NCBI GenBank assembly: GCA_964643725.1 | Contig: CAZXTL010000033.1 | Location: forward strand, 1-18,735 | DNA: 18,735 nucleotides | Direction: 5' to 3' | Source of the DNA: DYQY01 sp964643725 | Lineage (GTDB): Bacteria > Margulisbacteria > Riflemargulisbacteria > GWF2-35-9 > DYQY01 | In this document: positions 12,001-18,000 of the stretch, piece after piece | Layout: every line of letters begins with the position of its first letter | Numbering within the stretch: the first letter of the stretch is position 1 | Position numbers and translations under genes: made by a program | The notes under the pieces: model-generated | What the model was told of the DNA's origin: nothing | Databases searched by the model: none | Seen by the model: only the letters and a program-made list of their open reading frames with translations

Positions 12001-15000
12001 TAGCTTCTGATTTTGTTGATTACTCAGCTGATAATTATCAAGTAAGCCTTAATTCATCTGCACATGGTCATGGTTCAAATGTTCTTTGGAATGCAAACTC
12101 AAATAATGTAGTGTCTGATTTAGCTGGTAATTCAAGGATTTATGATGAAGGTCTTTCCCATGAACCAAGAATTGATGTAGGAGCTTATGAACAAACTGTT
12201 TCAAGGCCAGTTTGTTTCATTGAAGAAACAGGAGTTTATTATGAAGCGTTACAAGATGCACTAGATGCTGTACAAAATAATCAGACAATTCAAGTCTTGG
12301 CTGCCACACACACAGGTCCAGGAAATAGAGGATTGATATGGACAAATGCTAACAATGTAACCTTACAAGGAGTTTCTTCTTCTGCCACTATTTTGGATGC
12401 AGAATCAGTAACTCGTCATGTGGTTGTTTCTAATCCTTTAAGTCTTAAGATTGCCGGAGTAAGCATGATTAATGGTAGGGTTGACAGTGAAGGTGGAAGC
12501 ATTAAGTTAGCAGTTAGTGGCGTTGATTTAGTTGTCAGTGGTTCTGTTATCAGAGGCACTTATGCTAATGAGGGTGTCATTGTTTATAGTCCAGACCAAT
12601 CAGCTAACTCAATAAAGATATATGATTCTAAATTTATTGGCGATGATATAGTGAACGGTAATATTTTTGGTGAAGCTAGGTATGAAATATACGATACCGA
12701 AATTAGTGGCTTTATTATAACTGCAAATTCAGGTGTATTTAAGAATAGTGTAGTTACACTGGATAATGTAGTTATTAAAGATATTGATTGTCAATCAAGT
12801 GCAATGTTTATTACCTCTACTGCAAATATTAGTAAGTCAGTTATAAAAGACAACACTGTTGCTGATAGTCTTTTTAAGACAGGAAGTAACTATTTAAATA
12901 CTGTTGCGATATACAAAAATAAGAGTATTGGAAACGTAGGAGTTTTTGACAGAGGCAATAACACTTTAATAAATAGCTTGGTTTATGGTACTACTGCTGG
13001 AGATACTGATGTATTCTTCGGTGGAGATAATACTCTTATCAACTCCACAATTATTGCTAGAGAAAAGAATCTGTATAGTGATGTAGCTGGTTCCGCAAGC
13101 ATAACTGCGTTCAATTCAATATTCTATGGAAAGTTAACAGCTACGGATGACGATTCTTTTAGTTCTACAAGTTTTAATTATTGTGCTTTTGATACTTTAA
13201 CAATTTCCGTTAAGGCAGAGCAAGCAAATTGCTTTTACGATATATGGGATAAAGACTTCTTAGGATTAAATAATGATTCTTATGCTCTTAATCCTTTGAG
13301 TAAGTTGGTAAATGCAGGGAATAATACGTTCTGGACTAATAATAGTAATGGAGTTACTTCAGATTTATTAGGAAATGCTCGTATCAATGATGGGTTAATA
13401 GATGTTGGTTGTTATGAAGTAGTAAATAATCTTAATCTTTATGATATAGATTCCTCAAGTATTGAGTGGACAAATGATCAGGTTGTAGGGGTTAGCTTAG
13501 GAGATGAAGCAGGAGTCACTGACTGGTTAATCAGTGAAGCTAAACCAGAGAAGCCTGTTGCTGAAGATGCATATTGGCAAACAACTAAGCCAGCAAGATA
13601 TACGTTCCAGAATGATGCACCTGGCCAAAAGACAGTATATTTGTGGTCAAGATTAAGCAATGGAGGCATAAATCCTGTTCGTAGAGCTGCTACTATTTAT
13701 TTGGATACAATTCCATTACAAATGGACATGGCAATTAGCTTATCAGTTGCTTCATCTGCAAATAGTATTATGGGAAGTGACACAAATGCATTAATTGTTT
13801 CTTTTAGTAAATATATTGCAATTACTCCTGATCTTAGATTTGTTCGTAATGGTGAAGAACTAATTATTAGGAATGACCTTACGAGGCTTTCCAATACTCT
13901 TTGGCAGTTTGTGATTACTCCTACAGAATGGGCTATGGGAACATATAATGTCAGCATTCGAGTAACTGATAATATCGGCAATGTTGTAAATAGTTTAAAT
14001 CTACAACGATTCTATTTGCATCCTTCTGTATATATTGGCAATACGCCTTATTTAACAATTCAACGTGCTTTGGATAATGCAGCTATCGGTGATGTGCTTA
14101 ATGTTCAATCAGGGACTTGGAAAGGCCCAGGTAACCGTGGTTTAGTATGGCCAAATCGAGACAATCTAATGTTACGTGGCATTTCATCTGTGGATACCAT
14201 TTTGGATGCAGAACAGGTCACTCGTCATATATTAGTGACTCAGTCTTTAGTCTTTAGTCTTTCGTCTTTAACCTTTATGAATGGAAAAGTTGGTCGAGGT
14301 CAAGCGGTTGGTGAACCAACAGAAAATGGTGGCGTTATTTATATGGGTTATAACGGAGCTAATCAGTCTGTAACAATTAATAATTGTATAATTAGTGGTA
14401 ATACTGCCTATGATGGTGGAGTTGTGTATCATTTGAATACTAACAGCAAGGTATTCCTTTCAAATTCAATTGTTAATAATAATACAGCCGAATATAGAGG
14501 TGGTGTATTTTATCTTGGATATCATGAGATACAGCACTCTATTTTATTTGGCAATAGAGCATTGAGTACTAGTGGTCATGATGGTGGAGCAGTTTTCAGT
14601 TCTGGTACAAATAGAGTATTTAGTTCACTCATATATAACAATAGTAGTGAGCATGGTGGAGTTGCTGACTATGGTAGTAATGTATTTGTAAATAGCTTGG
14701 TTTATGGTAATAGTGCGGGTCAAGGAGGAGTTTTTAAATATGGAACAAATAGGATTATTAACTCTACAATAATACAGAAAACAAACAGCATAATGAGGTT
14801 TTCAGGTAGTGATTATAAGTTATTTGCTGATAACTCACTTTTAATTGGGAATATAGGCCAAACCCCATCTTCTATTTCTGGCACTATTAATACTAGTATC
14901 ATTGATGATGCTGTAGTTGGTAATTTAGAATTAAATAATACAATAACTGCTAATAAGTATAGTCTATTTGTTGGTTACGATAATAATGACTACAGACTTA

Positions 15001-18000
15001 AGGCAGACAGTTCTGCTATAAATTTTGGTTCAAGTATTTTGTGGAATGTAAACAGCAATAACATAACAACAGATATTGTTGGTAATCCTAGAATCATTGA
15101 ACCAGAGATTGACCTTGGTTGTTATGAGTATGCTAGATTCTATATTTATGATCAAGACACTAACAGTACTAAGTATGCAAACGATCAGGTTGTAGGTACG
15201 CATATTGAGAATGTTGCTACTTATTATTTAATTAAAGAAGTAAATGGAAATATTAAGCCATTAGCCAGTGACAATAATTGGTCAACTATTAAGCCTGTTA
15301 CTTATATGTTTAGGAATAATGATAATGGAGTAAGAACCTTATATTTATGGACTAAAGATGTAGCTGGTAATGTTAGTGAACAATATGAAAGAGCAATGAT
15401 TACATATGATACCGTTGTTCCTGTTATTGGAACCGTTGAGTTGTCAAACAATGCTCCAATTGTTTTAGTTGGGACATATAACATAACTTTTAATATGATT
15501 GAAAACTTTGTTGGTACCCCAGAGATAGCAGTTCGTCATAATGATTCATCGTTTACTTTTAATTGTCCGCTTTTACGCGTAAACGACTCTACTTTCACAA
15601 GCGAAATTTACATTTCTTACAATTGGAAGTCTGGAACATATAATTGGATATTAACTGCAACTGATGATGTAGGTAATTACGTAAAAGAATTAAATCTAAC
15701 GACAAATAAACAATTATTTATTGGTACAGCAGCTAAAATAAATACACAAAATTATTTTACTATTCAAGCTGCTTTAAATAGTGCAAATACTTATGATGTG
15801 ATTGACGTCCAACAAGGGATTTGGAAAGGTGCTGGTAATAGAGCTCTGGTATGGCCAAATAGAGAGAATATTACTTTGCAGGGAGTAAATACTGTTGATA
15901 CTGTTTTAGATGCTGAGCATTTATCGCGTCTTGTTTTTGTTAATTATCCGTTGAGTTTAAGCCTTAAGTCTTTGAGTTTAATTAATGGATGCGTTAGTAA
16001 TAATGTGATTAGCCAAGATGGTGGAGCTATTTGGATGCAATCAGCAACAAGATTGACCATAGACAGTTGCTTACTAAGTGGGAACATTGGATATAACGGT
16101 GGAGTTATTAAAGGTGGTATTAATAAGATTTCCAATTCTATCATAAAGGGAAATAGGGCAGGTGGTTTTGGTGGTGTTGTTCATGGTGGGAATAATACTT
16201 TAAGCAATTGTAATGTTTATGGAAATATAGCTTTATCTGGAGGAGGAGTTTTCGAGCTTGGGCAGAATAATATAGATAATTGTAGTATTTATAATAATAG
16301 TGCAAACTGGGGTGCTGTTTTCCATTCTAATACAAATATAGTGTCCAATTCTTTAATTTATGGAAATAATGCTTATGGGTATAGAGGTGGAGTTTCTTTT
16401 TATGGTGATGGGACTTTTACTAATTGTAGAATATTTGCAAACAGTTCTTTAGCTGGTGGTGTTTTTAATGAAAGCACAATTATTATTAATAGTTGTGATA
16501 TTTATGCTAATGAAGCAACAACAAGTAGAGGTGGAGTCTTTTATCAAAGTAATGCTAAGTTAATTAATAGTTCAATACATCATAATAAAGCAGATAGTTA
16601 TGGTGGAGTATTTGCTGAAAGCTCAGCCACTCTTCTTAATTGTGCTGTTTATGGAAATGTTTCTACGAGTAATAGAGGAGATGTTTTCTATCAAGGTTAC
16701 ACAACAATTAACAACTGTACAATTGCTGGTCATTCCCAAGCAATCTATTATGCAGAAAATGCATCTACTGCTTTTGTCGCAAACAACTCTATTTTAGCTG
16801 GGCCTTTTAATGGTGGAACCAATTCCAATTATACAGCTTGTTCAATTAATAATAGTATTTTTACGGATTCAGCACTTCCAGAACAATATTGGAGTGCAAC
16901 ACAAGTAATAACTAGTGCAGTTACAGAAGATCTTTTCATGGATTATAGTAATGGTGACTATCGGTTGAGTTATAATAGTCTGGCTGTTAACTATGGTAAT
17001 AATGCAATATGGCAAATTAATTCATCGAATCTCATTATAGATAAGGTTGGCAATGTAAGAGTATATGGTGGAGTAATCGATGCTGGCTGTTATGAATTCC
17101 TTGGTATAGTTGCATTTAATCCAACCTTCTATCTATATGATATGGATTCAAACAATAAGAACTACATGAATGACCAAACGGTCGGATTATCCATTAGTGG
17201 AGATATTATAGCTAGAGCATGGTTATTAACTGAAGAACTTGCTGTTCCGCTCGGAAATGATGTTAGATATGAAACAGTAAGACCATCAACGTATCGTTTT
17301 AAGAATGCAGAACAAGGTGATAAGACGGTTTATTTATGGGTTAAGGATCAATACGGGAGAATTATTAAAGCAAATTCCTCATTGATTGATGGATTGGTTG
17401 GTTATTGGCCATTTGATGGTGATCTTAATGATTATTCTGGAAATGGACATAATGGCTCAATCTACGGAGTTTATTCAGGTGTAGCGATTAATAGTGATGG
17501 TCTAGCTTTTAATGGTAACGGAATAATTAAAGCTGGCATTGGGTCAGATTATTTCCCACTTAATAGATTTACAATAGGTGGTTGGGTTAAAACCCCTGGA
17601 CTTGCACCAGGCATGAACCTTCCTGGTGTTTTTAGCTTAACTTATGGATTGGTGTTAGGTTTGAATAACTCTGGAAGATTCTATTCACAAATTGATGATG
17701 GTGCTAATCATAATTATTTATCCACTGGAAACAATTTATATGATAATCAATTTCATCATTTGGCTCTGAGTTTTGATGGAGTAAATAGGAATATGTATGT
17801 GGATGGGGTGTTAAAATTAAGTATTCTTACAACTTGGGCTGGAACATCAAGATGGCCAACGAGTATTGCTTGTTTTGGTTCAAATGTAAACGACTCGTCA
17901 ATCCATCGTTTTAATGGTTTTCTTGATGAGTTTGCTGTATACAATAGAGCGCTTTCTTCATCAGATATTGAATTTCTTTATAACAAAGGTCGTGCTTCAC

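Noticed and set aside
3..13418. Polysaccharide lyase or pectinase activity of the beta-helices
   Set aside because: The fold is shared with such enzymes, but I saw no conserved catalytic or calcium-binding residue set repeated across modules. The asparagine-rich glycine-turn rungs look structural or adhesive.
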